Below are positions 48,501-61,240 of a DNA stretch of 64,000 nt, piece after piece. A model generated the notes under the pieces. That model worked only from the letters and a program-made list of their open reading frames with translations. It made no database searches and was not told the DNA's origin. Every line of letters begins with the position of its first letter. Position 1 is the first letter of the stretch. Where the stretch lies: the NCBI GenBank assembly GCA_021442155.1, contig CM038215.1, positions 4,364,976-4,428,975 on the forward strand, written 5' to 3'. Both the position numbers and the translations under genes were made by a program. Source of the stretch: Cymbidium sinense (Eukaryota > Streptophyta > Magnoliopsida > Asparagales > Orchidaceae).

Positions 48501-50819
48501 ATTCTTGTTTGTGAATCCTCCATGATGTATTTAGGGTAGGTGTAAGGAACCTAAGCGGTGTCCTATCCTTCATCGACACAACACAAACATAAACTAAACA
48601 TGAACATATAAAACAAACACATATCTTTTATCTTGGGCTACTCTGAGTTGAGATAATGCCCCTAGTGACACTCCACTCAGCCTAGGTCGGCTACATGTAC
48701 TACCGCTAGTGTATCACCCCAGTGGTGTTCTTGCTTTGGAGGATGTAAGCCTACTATGCATTCCTTCCTTACTTGGCCACTGCACACCGATGAGAGCCTT
48801 ATTAGTTTGGTAGGCCTTACTGCATGGCCTATAAGCTACCTCACGTTGGCTTAGTTTAAGAGGATGTGAGTTTATTACTTTCTTCTTGATTAGCCTTCAC
48901 ACTGATTGGGTGAGTATATTTGGTTTAGGATAAGTCCCCTAGCATCTCCTTCCTCTCTTGACTACTTCAAGTCTGGGTCCAGTCCTTCCTCGGGCTCCCT
49001 GCTTAGTAGTCGCTCTAGGTCGTGATAGCATTTGTCTACGATGATGACTATCCCGATGATCAGTTACTTGAAAAGTGTACATGCTTTCTTTCTAGATTGA
49101 TTGTTGCACACCATCGGGCACCTTAGGTTGGTTGGTTCTCACTATACTGGTGGATACACTTTAGGTTGGTTGGTTCTCATACCTTAAGATAGATCACTCA
49201 TGGTAGATGTAAGTCTGCTATGCTTTCTCCAAGCCATCGTACACTTATAGCTTTTCCGTGGCTCGATAACACCCCCAAAGCACCTCCCTGTGCACTATAT
49301 TTGGATCACATCCTTTGACCCCATTTAGACACTACCCGTTATTGATCGAGTTCCTTTCCTAGACCACCCTTGTGTAGAGAATCCCCTATGGATGCATATT
49401 CTCCCTTGGTTTAGTAAATGAGATAGGTCAAGATGACATAGCTTCTAGTGGTCCCTCACACCAACAGGTCCATAAAACATATAAAAAAATATATATTCAC
49501 TTGTGGATTAGAGGCACCCCTTGGGTACCTTTTCCCAAGCATGTATCCTATCTTTAGGCGTGTCAAGAAACTCCCTATAGGAATCATTACTCTTGATATA
49601 AGTCCCTATATTCACAAAGTTCCCTAAGTCGGGTTCTATTTGTTTTGCTACCAACAAGTCACCCCTGCAGTTGTTCCCTGATTTTGAAGATGTAAGTCTG
49701 CCATGCCTTCTTCCTAGCACAGTAGTTGCACACCGAAAGGCAACCCCTTAGGTTGGCTCTACCCCACACCGTAGACTATCCCTTTGGATTTGTAAATCTA
49801 ATATGATAAGTCTGATATAGCCCCTTCTTGTGGGTCCATCGCAACATGGTCCATAAATTAAATCTATCAAATATGACTAAGCTCACATCCCCAGAGGATA
49901 TGCCCTCAATTTAAAATCAAACTAAACCAAACAAACCAATATCAAATCACATGAAATTAAGATAATCATGACTACTTTGAGTTGACATAAGTCCCACATT
50001 CACTCAAGTACTCTCTAGGTCGTTGATTTGTGCATCAATAGGTCACCCGATTGTTCCTTGCTTTGAAGATGTAAGTATGCTACCTTCTTCCTAGCACAAG
50101 CTGCAACAAAGGCAACCCTTAGGTTGGCTAGCTCTACCCCAGTAGACTATCCCTTTGGATTTGTAAACCCAGATAGGTCAAGGCTAATATAGCTTTTAGT
50201 GGGTCCACATACACACGCAGGGTCCATACATTAACTCATTAAACCCATTCTAACTTTCCAATGGAGTTAAATCACACCCTTCTCCCCTGGAGCCTAAATC
50301 ATATATAAACAAATCAAGAAAACAAATCAAATTCAAAACCAACCTCCTAGTGAGCCAAATTAAACCAACTCCCCTAGTGTCTAAATCAAAGAAATCCAAC
50401 CAAACTCTTATCCCAAGGATACATCCCCAAACAAATCTATGAAATCAAACTCAAATCCCAATCCCAGATAGCCCAAACCCGCTTCCTGGAAGGTTCATAT
50501 ACTGATCCGGACTGCCCATATCTCTAGCAGATATGCCTCATCAATTAAAATAAAATTAAAGTCGATTCGATCTTATCCTGTGGATTATAAATTCTTATCA
50601 CGTTATCCCATAAGATTTTTCTTCTATGCCTCGACATAAAACCCTCACATGTCATGTCCAATGCATGTGTGATCCCTAGGATCTCCCTCCATGTCCTTGA
50701 CATGGAATTCTCATCAAATCTTATTTCTCTCTTATGCACACTTTAATACTTCAACCAAAAGCCTAACAATGTATTCATTCAAATTACATCTTAACATTGT
50801 AATCAACATTTTATGATTT
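48501..50819 (+). other. Post-integrase region, copy C, with many small deletions
   Basis: It is collinear with copy A 14,340-16,860 but about 8% shorter through scattered gaps of 2-8 bp (for example, ccctagtggatagccc in A is cccagatagccc here). No coding potential; the open frames at 49,508-49,720 and 50,545-50,739 (minus) are chance. Confidence 0.75.
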
Positions 50820-51216
50820 GTGATGGTGCAAGCTCAAACTAACTATACAATATCATGCTAAACATATTATAGTGTGAATTAACACAATATATTATATTAT
50901 AATATATGATATTTATATTATAATTTTCTATAATATAATATATTGTCTAACATTACACCTCATTAGAATCACTTAAAAGGAACAAATAACAAAAGTTTCT
51001 CAAAATATGAATAATGTTCATTTTGATGTAAAATTATTATTTTTCTATTAGAAATGGTACAAAATAGCATAATTTTGTTGCTTGGTGTGTGCCATGAATT
51101 TGGCCAAATTCTTCCATCTCAACCTTCAAATTAACATTTTGTGAGTTTTGACCCAATGTATTATAACAAAAGTAAAACATACTAAAATGTACAATAACAT
51201 TTAGTAACACACCACA

Positions 51217-51269
<53 letters not shown>

Positions 51270-52220
51270 AAGTTATATTGTTATGTACATTATATTTAAA
51301 TATGCTTTCATATAATATATTATCTTACATTACACCTTAAAATGAATCACTTTAAGCAAAAAATTTATAAAATTTGGTTGAAAAATGAACATTTATTTTG
51401 GATGCAAAATTTCATTCTTTTGATTAAATGACACACCATAGCACACCCCCAATGATATTCCCTAAATCTTACCTTAAATTTGGCCAAATCCCATCATCTC
51501 ACTCTATAAATTTCTATTTTTATGAATTATACTAGTATAAACTCTACTACGTAATATTATAACAAACTAAAATATGCTAAACAACAAGTAGTAATACAAT
51601 ATAGTATGGTTTAATGCTTGACGCTACACTATGTTATGGAATCCTATATTATAATACACTATAACATATTATATTATATTGCATATCACATCACAAGGGA
51701 TTGCTTAAGATAAAAATCATAAAATTAGTCTAAATAATAAAACTATATATTTAGTCGATCACTTACATATTTTAAATTGAACAATATATTATTATGCCAT
51801 GTTTACCTATTATGAATTTGGCCAAATTCCACCATTTTAAAGTCTAAATCAACATTTTATAAATAATTCTAGTGTAGGGATGATTAAAAAATATTAAAAG
51901 AATTTAAATATGCAATAATATATTATGATATATGATGTTATACTATGCACAACATATAATATTTATTTTGAACATAAAATCTTGCTTGTTAGACTATAAG
52001 TAGCGTAGCACACCTTTGGTACTACAACCTAATTCCCACTTCAAATTTAACAAATTTGATCATCTGATTTATTAAATCAATATTTTTTTGATTTATATTA
52101 TTATAGACTATAGAGCACAATACCATAATATACTAAAACATTTCAAAACATCTTATAACATCCAAAACACATCACTACATGCTCAAATATATGATGCTAC
52201 ATTATACTATAATTATGGTA
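50820..52220 (+). repeat. ~350-bp satellite, copy C
   Basis: It is collinear with 16,860-18,250. The aatttggccaaat core words occur near 51,098, 51,478 and 51,819, and a weaker one near 52,046. It differs mainly by small gaps and by an AT microsatellite expansion at 51,220-51,267. Confidence 0.8.
51220..51267. repeat. (AT)24 microsatellite
   Basis: 48 bp of pure AT dinucleotide lie at the place where copies A and B read cattcataaatatgtgaag (17,262) or similar, so the expansion is specific to copy C. Confidence 0.95.
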
Positions 52221-52345
52221 TTATAATATGATTTAGGTTAGGTTTAGGTATTCAAATCTCTAATAGTCAAGGGAAAGTCTCTTGAAATTTTCTTTAGCTA
52301 CCATAACTATGTTAGATTAGGTCATTATTTAGATCTACTAATGAC
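52221..52345 (+). other. Junction between satellite and telomere-like array (copy C)
   Basis: This is the same junction as 18,251-18,398: gatttaggttaggtttaggt, then aatctctaatagtcaaggga and atttagatctactaatgac, then TTTAGGG text. Shared junctions show that A and C are block duplicates, not independent insertions. Confidence 0.8.
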
Positions 52346-52630
52346 ATCTTATTTAGATTAGGGTTTAGGGTTTGGGTTTAGGTTTGTGGGTTTAGGTTTA
52401 GGTTTTAGGGTTTAGGGATTTTGATTTAGGTTTTGGGTTTAGGTTTAGTTTTAGGTTTAGGTTAGGTTTAGGTTTTTTGGGTTTAGTGTTTAGGGTTTAG
52501 GGTTTAGGGTTTTATGTTTATGGTTTAGGGTTTTTCTGGTTTAGGGTTTAAAGTTTAGGGTTTAGGGTTTAGGTTTTAGGTTTAGGGTTTAAGTTTTAGT
52601 TTAGGGTTTAGGGTTTAGAGTTCAATGTTT

Positions 52631-53070
52631 TTTTAATAGAGAACTAATTTAGATTCAACATTTCTTCTTTTCGATTTCATCAACCAAGAAGCACCCCATG
52701 TTTTCTAAGACGATGACATATAATAAAAATGAGCACCCATAGAGTAAATTGAAAACCCTATTTAAGTAGAATTGTCTCTACTGTAAAGACATAATTCCAT
52801 ATCTTCAGTTTCTCCAACTCCCATCAAAACCACCCCCGCCTCTCGAGTAGCGATATCCTCCATCATATCCCAATCTCTCTCTCCTCTCCACCACCATGGT
52901 TGTAACCTCATCGCTCTCCCACATAATCACCACTACTCAACCACCACCTCATATCCACCAACACCTCTAGATCCCCACCACCACTGATAACCGCCATCCG
53001 CCTTTGCCTCCACGCCATATTTACTAAATTAGTGGACTGATGTTCCTATGTCAAGGTTCTCCATTCTTGG
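52631..53070 (-). pseudogene. Glycine-rich RNA-binding protein 3' fragment, copy 8
   Basis: The C-terminus on the minus strand reads GFDGSWRN (Trp TGG) near 52,806-52,830. The glycine-rich tail has several small deletions (for example near 52,870-52,930). The RRM end near 53,040-53,060 is recognisable as a shortened LDG region. Left end: a run of T, then aatagagaac. Confidence 0.75.
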
Positions 53071-54054
53071 GTTTAGTTAGGTTAGTGATTTAGGTTTGGG
53101 GTTTAGGGTTTATGGTTAAGGTTTTGTTTTAGTGTTTATTTAGGAGGTTTTAGTGTTTAAGGTTTAGGATTTAGGGTTTAGGGTTTAGGGTTTAGGTTTA
53201 GATTTAGGTTTGTGGGTTTAGGGTTTATGTTAGAGTTCAGGTTTAGGTTGAAGGTTTAGGGTTTAGGATTTTTTTTAAAAAATAAGCAAACCCAGTTTAA
53301 GTTTATTTAGTTTATTTCTTATTCTTGATTTTTTTATTTAGTTTAATATTTTATTTTTTATTTAGTTTAGTTTATTTATTTTAGGTTTATTTATTTTAGT
53401 TTATTTTATTTTTATTTTTTAGGTTTAGGTTTATTTTAGTCTCTTATTTTTTATTTTATTTTTTTATGTTTTGGTTTTATTCTTTATTTTTTTATTTTAG
53501 GTAGATTTTTATTTTATTTTTAGGTTTATTTAGGTTTTATTTTATATTTTAAGTATTATTTTGTTTTATGATTTAGGTTTATTTTATTTATTTTACTTAT
53601 TTAGTTTAGGTTTTAGGTTTTATTATTTAGTTTAGTAGGTTTATTTTATTTTGTTTATTTATTTTATTTTAAGAGTTTTTATGATGGTTTAGGTTATTTT
53701 ATATTTATTTTGTTTTATTTAGGCTTATTTTTTTTTTAGGTTTATTTATTTTATTTTAGGTTTATTTTATTTTTTATTGGTTTAGTTTTATTATTTTATT
53801 TTTTTATTTTTTAGTTTAGTTTAGGTTTTATTTTTATTTATTTTAGTTTATATTTTTATTTTATTTTCTTTTAGGTTTTTAGGTTTTTTTATTTATTTAT
53901 TTTATTTTATTTTTTTGTTTATTTAGGTTTTTTTATTTTTTAGGTTTATGGTTTAGGTTAGTTTTAGGTTTAGGTTTGGGGTTTTTTTAGAGTTTAGGTT
54001 TTAGTTTAGGGTTTAAGTTTTAGTTTAGTTTAGGTTTAGGTTAAGTTTTTTTAA

Positions 54055-54468
54055 TTTTTTTTTATCGAGAACAAATTCATTCAACATTTCTTCTTTTGAT
54101 TTCATCAACCAAGTAGCATCCCAAGTTTTATAAGACACTATAGATAAAAAATTAGCATAGGGCAAAAAAAAACCCTAGATAAGTAGAATTATCTCCTCAG
54201 AAAGACAGGCCCATAAGAAGTTTTGATTGGCCATTCTTCTCTAGTTCCCATCAATCAGCCTCAGAAGGATCTCATCATATCCTTATCTACATGCACCACA
54301 TGGTTGTAACCTCCATCTTCTCCCACTTCCATCCACAGCTTCACCACCACCTCCATATCCACCAACACCTCTAGATCCCCACCATGTAATAAGCCCACTT
54401 CCTCTTTGCCTCCAAGATCTTGAGCCTTTAACTGTGATGTTCTGCCATCAAGGTTCTTCCCATTCTTA
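54055..54468 (-). pseudogene. Glycine-rich RNA-binding protein 3' fragment, copy 9
   Basis: The 3' UTR, tail and RRM end (gttctgccatcaaggttctt near 54,437) are in order, but the whole is about 50 bp shorter than copies 1-7. Trp codon TAG (ctctagttccc near 54,240). The glycine-rich region is badly gapped. Confidence 0.75.
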
Positions 54469-55512
54469 CATTTAGGTTGGTTTATGGTTTAGGGATTAGA
54501 GTTTATTTGGTTTGGGTTTAGGTTAGGGTTTGTGGTTTTGGGTTAGAGTGTAGGTTTATAGGTTTATGGTTTAGGGTTTAGGTTTATTTTAGGGTTTAGG
54601 GTTTAGGGTTTAGAGTTTTAGGGTTTAGGGTAGGGTTTCTATTTTTGTGGTTAGGTTTGGGTTTGTTTTATTTAGGATTTATGGTTTATTTTAATTAAAC
54701 TAGTGGTTATAAGTTTATTTAGTTTATTTTTTATTTATTTGTGTTTATTTTATTTTTTTTTTAATTTTAGTTTATTTTTTTAGTTTAATTTATTTATTTT
54801 AAGTTTATTTATCTTAATTTAGATTTTTTATTTTAGATTATCTTTTAGGTTTACGATTAGGTTTATTTTCTAGTTAGTTTATTTTATTTTCTTTTTATTT
54901 TAGGTTATTTTTTAATTTTAAATTTAGGTTTAGGTTTTATTATTTTAGGCTTAGGTTTATGTTTTACTATATTTTAGGTTTTATTTTTAGTTTTAGGTTT
55001 TTTTATTTTGGTTTATTTTTTATTTATTTATTTTATTTAGGTTTAGGTTTAGTTTATTTAGGTTTTAGGTTTTATTTATTTAGTTTAGTTTATTTAGTTA
55101 GGTTTATTTTATTTTATTTTATTTAAGTTTTTTTTAGTTTAGGGTTTAGGTTTTATTTTATTTATTTTAGGTTTATATTTAGATTTTAGGTTTTATTTAG
55201 CTTTTTTATTTTATTTTATTTTAGGTTATTATTATTATTTTACATTTAGTTTTATTTTATTTTTTTATTAGGTTTATTATATTTTCTAGTTTAGTTTTAT
55301 TTTATTATTTTATTTAGTTTATTATTTTTTTTAGGTTAAGGTTTAGGTCTTAGTTTAGCTTTTCATTTTATTTTATTTATTTTGTTTTAAGTTTTTTTAT
55401 TTATTTTATTATTAGGTTTTATTTAGTTTAGTTTAGTTTTTTTTGGGTTTAGTGGTTTAGGTTTAGGTTTAGGTTTAGGTTAGGGTTCAAGTTTACTTTA
55501 GTTTAATGTTTT

Positions 55513-55892
55513 GTTTAAACATAGAACACATTTAGACTCAACATTTCTTTTATGATTTCATGAACAAGTACCATAAGTTTTAAGACATATCTTTAAAAAA
55601 AATGATTTAGAGCAAATAAATTATAAGTTACTATGAAAACTGCTCAATAAACAACAGATCGGATCGACCGTTCTTCAATTTCTCTAGTTTATCGAACCAC
55701 TTTAGTTGGGATGCCATCATATCCTATCTTTATACCACCACTTGTAATTTATTATTTCCTACCAACCACCATTATCGTTCACCACCACCATATCCACCAA
55801 AGCCATCACCACCACTATTTATAACGCAGTTTTCCACCTCCAAATCTTTGAGCTATCTTTTGTTTTTATGTGAAGGTTCATCCCATTCTTAG
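55513..55892 (-). pseudogene. Glycine-rich RNA-binding protein 3' fragment, copy 10
   Basis: It is recognisable from acagatcggatcgaccgttc (55,651) and ccaccaccatatccacc (near 55,783). Within it, pieces are replaced by TTTA-type text: ctctagtttatcgaacc where others read ctctagttcccatcagaacc. About 80 bp shorter than copy 2. No usable frame. Confidence 0.7.
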
Positions 55893-58800
55893 GGTTTAGG
55901 GTTAGTTTATGGTTTAAGGTTTAGGATTTATTTAGGGTTAAGGGTTAGTTTAGGTTTAGGTTTATGATTGTGGTTTTGCATGTATTTATTTGGTTTAGGG
56001 TTTTGTGGAGTTTGTGCTTTAGGTTTTAGGTTTTTTTTAGGTTTAGGGTTTAGGATTAGGGTTTGTGGTTTTATGGTTTAGTGTTTAGGTTTAGGTTTAG
56101 TTATTTAGGTTTATGGTTAGTTTTTGGGTTTAAGATTTTAGTTTAGGTTTATGATTTAGTGTTTAGGTTTATTTTTTAAATTAAGTAAACCGGTAGGTTT
56201 AGGTTTTTTACTTTTATTTAGTTTATTTTTATTTTATTTGAATTTATTTTTAGTTTTATTTTATTTATTTTATTTTATTTAGTTTATTTATTTATTTTAT
56301 TTATTTATTTAGTTTTTTTATTTTAGTTTAATTTTTTTAAGTTTATTTTTTTAGTGAGTTTATTTTATTTTATTATTTTATTTATTTTTATTTTAGGTTT
56401 ATTTAGTTTTATTTTATTTCTAGTTTAGGTTTTGTGGTTTTATTTTAGGTTTTATTTTTAGGTTTTATTTTAGTTTAGTTTAGGTTTATTTTATTTTTAT
56501 TTTATTTTATTTTAGGTTTAGGCTTTATTTATTTTAGTTTATTTTATTTTAGTTTTATTTATTTTTTTATTTATTTTATTTTTTATTTTAAGTTTAGTTT
56601 TATTTTTAGTTTTGTTTTTATTTTAATTTTATGTTTATTTTTTTAAGTTTATTTAATTTTATTTTATTTTTTAGGTTTTATTATTATTTTATAATTAGTT
56701 TTATTTTATTTATTTTATTTTAAGTTTATTTTATTATTTATTAGTTTAGTTTTTCTTTATTTATTTTATTTATCTTAATTTTATTTTATTTTATTTTTAA
56801 GTTTAGATTTAGTTTTAGTTTGTGGTCTTTATTTTTATTTTATTTTATTTTATTTTATTTAGGTTATTTATTAAGGTTTTTATTAGCTAAGTTTTATTTA
56901 GTTGTGGTTAGGTAGATCAGGGTTTTTAGTTTGGGTGGGATCAGTTAGAGAGTTCAGGTGGAGATTAGGGAGTGTTTAGGTGTGGTCAGTGAAGATAGTT
57001 AGTCATTTTAGGGTAGCTCAGGTTATGTGGCTGTGGTTGGGTTTTTAAGGTAGATTTGGGCTCAGGTTTCAGTATTTCTCATATAGTGGTTAAGGATTAG
57101 TCATAAGTTAGTACAGGCCTTAGGTTTAGTAGGAGTTAAATCAAGGCAGTTATGTTTCTATTTATTTATTTTTTTATTTATATATTATATTTTTATTTTT
57201 ATTTAAGTTTATTTTTATTTTATTTAGTTTAGTTTTATTTTAGTTTAGTTTTTATTTTTTAGTTTTATTTTTATACATTTAGGTTTATGCTTATTTTTTA
57301 GGTTTATGTTTTATTTTTTATAATTAGGTTTAGGTTTAGGTTTTTGTTTAATTCTTTTTAAGTTTAGGCTTTAGGTTTATTTTTATGTTTTATTTTTTAG
57401 TATAGGTTTTGGTTTATTTTTATTTTATTTTATTTTATTTAGTTTAGGGTTTTGGTTTAGTTTATTTTTGGTTTAGGTTTAGGTTTTATTTATTTTAATT
57501 TAGGTTTAAGTTTATGTTATGTTTTATTTTTGGTTTTGGGGTTTTTTAGCTTAAGGTTTAGGTTTTATTTTTTATTTATTTTTAGGTTTATTTTTTAGGA
57601 TTAGGTTTTTATTTAGTACTTATTTTATTTTATTTTAGGTTTATTATATTTTATTTTATATTTTCTATTTTATGTTTTATTTTAGGTTTATTTTATTTTT
57701 TAGTTTAGTTTAGGTTATTATTTATTTTATTTTAGTTTAGTTTTAATTTTTTATTTTATTTTATATTTATGTTTAGGTTTAGGTTTAGGTTTAGCTTAGG
57801 TTTTAGTTTAGGTTTTTATTTTATTTTTTATTATCTTTTATCTAGGTTTAGTTTATTTTTAATAAATTTTTTTTAGGTTTTCTTTAGTTTAGGTTTAGGT
57901 TTTTGGTTTTTATTTTAATTTAGGGTTTGAGTAGGCTCATGGTAGTTATTTAGGGTAGAGTTAGTATTTTTTTGGGCTTGGGTAGTGGTTTTAGGGTTTT
58001 AGGGTTTAGGTGTAGGGTTTGGGTTGTGGTTTTAAGGTTTTTAGGGTATTTAGGTTTGTATTTAGTTAGGTTTTTAGGTTTAGGTTTAGGGTTTTTTCAA
58101 TTTTGTAATTTTTTTATTTTTTATTTTTTATTTTTCTTAAATTATGTAAACTCATAGGTTTAAGTTCATTTAGTTTATTTTTTTATTGTTATTTAAGTTT
58201 ATTTTTACTTTTATTTACTTTATTTTATTTACTTTAGGTTTATTTATTTTAGCTTAGGTTTTTTATTTCACTTTAATTTTTAAGTTTAGGTTTATTTTTT
58301 AGTTTAGTTTTATTTTTATTTTATTTTGTAGATTTAGGCTTTATTTTTTATTTTTAGGTTAAGGTTTAGGTTTTTATTTTATTATTTTTTAGTATAGGTT
58401 TTATGTTATTATTTTAGGTTTATTTTTAGGTTTTATTTTTTAGTTTACGTTTAGGTTTATTTTTAGTTTATTTCATTTTATTTAGGGTTTAGGTTTAGAT
58501 TTAGGTTTAGTTAATTTTAAGTTTAAGTTTAAGTTTTATTTATTTTAGTTTAGATTATTTTAGTTTAGGTTTAGGTTTATTTTATTTTTATTTTAGGTTT
58601 AGGTTTTTTTTTCGTTTAGGGTTTAGGTTTTATTTTTCATTTATTTTTAGGTTTATTTTTTAGGTTTAAGTTTTTATTTTGATTTTATTTTATTTTATTT
58701 TTGCTTTATTTTAGCTTTATCTTATTTTTATTTTAGGTTTAGCTTTTATCTTATTTAGGTTTTTTATTTTTTTAGTTTTATTTGGGTTTTTATTTATTTT

Positions 58801-59171
58801 AATTTAATTTAGTTTTAATATTTTGTTTTATTTTATTTTGAGGTTTAAGTTTAGGTTTAGGTTTTAGCTTAGGTTTTTATTTTATTTTATTTTTTTATTT
58901 TACTTTCATTTAAGTTTTCTTATTTATTTTATTTATAGGTTTTATTTAGTTTAGGTTTAGGTTTATTGCTTTTTTAAAGGTTTAGAATTTAGGGTTATTT
59001 ATTTTTAGTTTTTTTATTTTGGGTTTATTAAGGTTTTAGGATTTAGGTTTAGTTTAGGGTTTGTTTTAGATTTTAGGTTTAGGTTTAGGGTTTATTTTTT
59101 TAGGTTTAGGGTTTTAGGGTTTATGCTTTTTAAGTCTAAGGTTCAAGTTTTAGTTTATTTAGGTTTTAATT

Positions 59172-59500
59172 TTTAACATTGAACAAATTCATATTCAACA
59201 TTTCTTCTTTCAATTTCATCAACCAAGTAACACACCAAGTTTTAAGGTGACATAGATAAAAATGAGGCATAGAGCTTAAAACCCTAGTTTAGTTCAACTA
59301 TAGACATAGTTCCATAAGTAGTAGATTGGATTTTATTCTTTTTAGTTTCGATCCATCTTTTAGTAACGTGATCATCATATAATTTTACCACCACCATGGT
59401 CATTATTTATATGACCATTTTATCAGATCCCAACACCACTAGATTATCTTTATCAGATCTATTTTAGTATGTTCTTGCCATCAAGGCTATTTTAGTTTGG
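59172..59500 (-). pseudogene. Glycine-rich RNA-binding protein 3' fragment, copy 11 (most decayed)
   Basis: The 3' UTR side is clear (caaccaagtaacacaccaag at 59,219). The coding side is reduced to islands (ttaccaccaccatgg, gttcttgccatcaagg) separated by atttta/tttta text. About 330 bp instead of about 465. Confidence 0.65.
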
Positions 59501-60832
59501 TTATTAGCTTTTGGGGTTTAGGTTTATTTATTAATTTGTTTTACTTTATTTAGTTTAGTTTATTTTTTTTATGTTTTATGGTTTAGGTTTTAAGGTTTAT
59601 TTAGTGTTTAGCTTTTTATCATAGGGTAAGTTTAAAGAGGGTTTTGGTTGGATTTTAGGGTAGGTCATTATGGTAGTGAGTGGTTAGAGGGTTTTTTAGA
59701 TCAAACATTTAGGATTAGTAGTCAGGTTAGCAAAGTTCTTAAGGTTTATTTAGAGTAAGTAGATATTTTAAAGTTATGAGTTTAGGGAGGTTTAGGGTTT
59801 TATTTATTTTCAAATTAAGCATGAGTTTAGTTTATTTAGTTTCATTATTTTTTATTATTTAGTTTATTTTATTTTATTTATTTTATTTTTATTTATTTGT
59901 TTATTTATTTTAGGTTTATTTATTTTAGTTTTATTTTAAGATTTTTAGGTTTATGCTTATATTTAGTTGAGTTTTATTTTTATTTTATTTTTAGGTTTAG
60001 TTTTATTTTTATTTTTTTAATTTTAGGTTTAGGTTTTTATTTTATGTTTTTTTAAGTTTTAGGTTTTATTTGAGGTTTATTTTTTAGATTATATTTTTTA
60101 GTTTAGTTTATTTATTTTTATTTTATTTATTTAGTTTAGTGTTTAGTTAATTTTATTTAGGTTTAGATTTTATTTATTTTATTTTTGTTTATTATAGTTT
60201 ATGTTAAAGTTTATTTTCTTTGTTTATTTAGGTTTAGATTTTTTTTTTAGTTTAGGTAGTTTTATTTTATTTTATTTTAAGTTTTATTTTTTGATTTTAT
60301 TTTATTTTATTAGTTTTTGTTTTAGTTTATTTTTATTTATTTTATTTTTATTTAGAATTATTTTATTTTTTATTTAGTTTAGTTCATTTATTATGTTTAT
60401 TTATTTTATTTTAGGTTTTTTTTTGTTTTAGTTTATTTTAGGTTTAGATTTTTATGTTTATTTTTTTAGTTGTGGTTTTTATATTTTATTTTTTTAGGTT
60501 TAAGTTTTTTTTTATTTTAGGTTTAGGTTTATGTTTTTTTATTTTATTTTTAGGTTTAGGTTTTGGGTTATTTTATTTAGTTTATTTTGTAGTTTAGGTT
60601 TTGGTTTTTTTAGTTTATTTTAATTTTATTTTAGTTTAGGTTTAGGTTTTAGGTTTAATTTATTTTTTAGTTTAGGTTTATTTATTTTAGTTTAGTTTAT
60701 TTAGGTTTATTTTATTTTTATTTTAGGTTTAGGTTTTTTTAGTGTTTAGGTTTTTTTAATTATTTTATTTAGTTTATTTAGTTTAGATTTATTTTAGCTT
60801 TTAGTTTTTTATGAGGGTTTAGGGTTAGGGTT

Positions 60833-61240
60833 TTTTTTTGATAAAGAATAAATTAAATTCAACATTTCTTTTTTGATTTCATCAATCAAGTAACGTTTTC
60901 AAGTTCTAGACATGACAAAAAATGAGCACGCATAGAACAAATCAAAAACCCTAAATAACTAGAACTGTCTCTAATGAAAAGACATAATTCCATTAGCAAC
61001 AGGTCGGATCGATCATTCTTTAGTTTCTCCAAATCCCATCAGAACCACCTCGGCCTCTCGAGTAGTGTGATCCACCATCATATCCCTGATCTCTCCCTCT
61101 ACCACTTCCATGGTAGTTAAAGCTCTGTTTATAACTACCTGTTGACCACCACCTCCAAATCCATCTAGATCCCCCACCATTAATTTCACCTTTTAGGATC
61201 TATAGTTGGTTATTTTAGTGTCAAGGTTACCATTCTAAGG
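60833..61240 (-). pseudogene. Glycine-rich RNA-binding protein 3' fragment, copy 12
   Basis: The C-terminus on the minus strand reads GSDGIWRN (Trp TGG) near 61,023-61,048. The tail is recognisable to about 61,180, then a ragged RRM end (gtgtcaaggttaccattc, near 61,220). Left end: a run of T, then gataaagaataaatt. Confidence 0.75.

Noticed and set aside
35591..52345. Copies B and C as independent gypsy insertions into the array
   Set aside because: They lack LTRs at their left ends and share external satellite and junction sequence with copy A, so block duplication fits better.
57972..58157. Plus-strand frame coding LGFRCRVWVVVLRFLGYLG-type peptide
   Set aside because: Low-complexity translation of irregular telomere-like text; no start context or homology.
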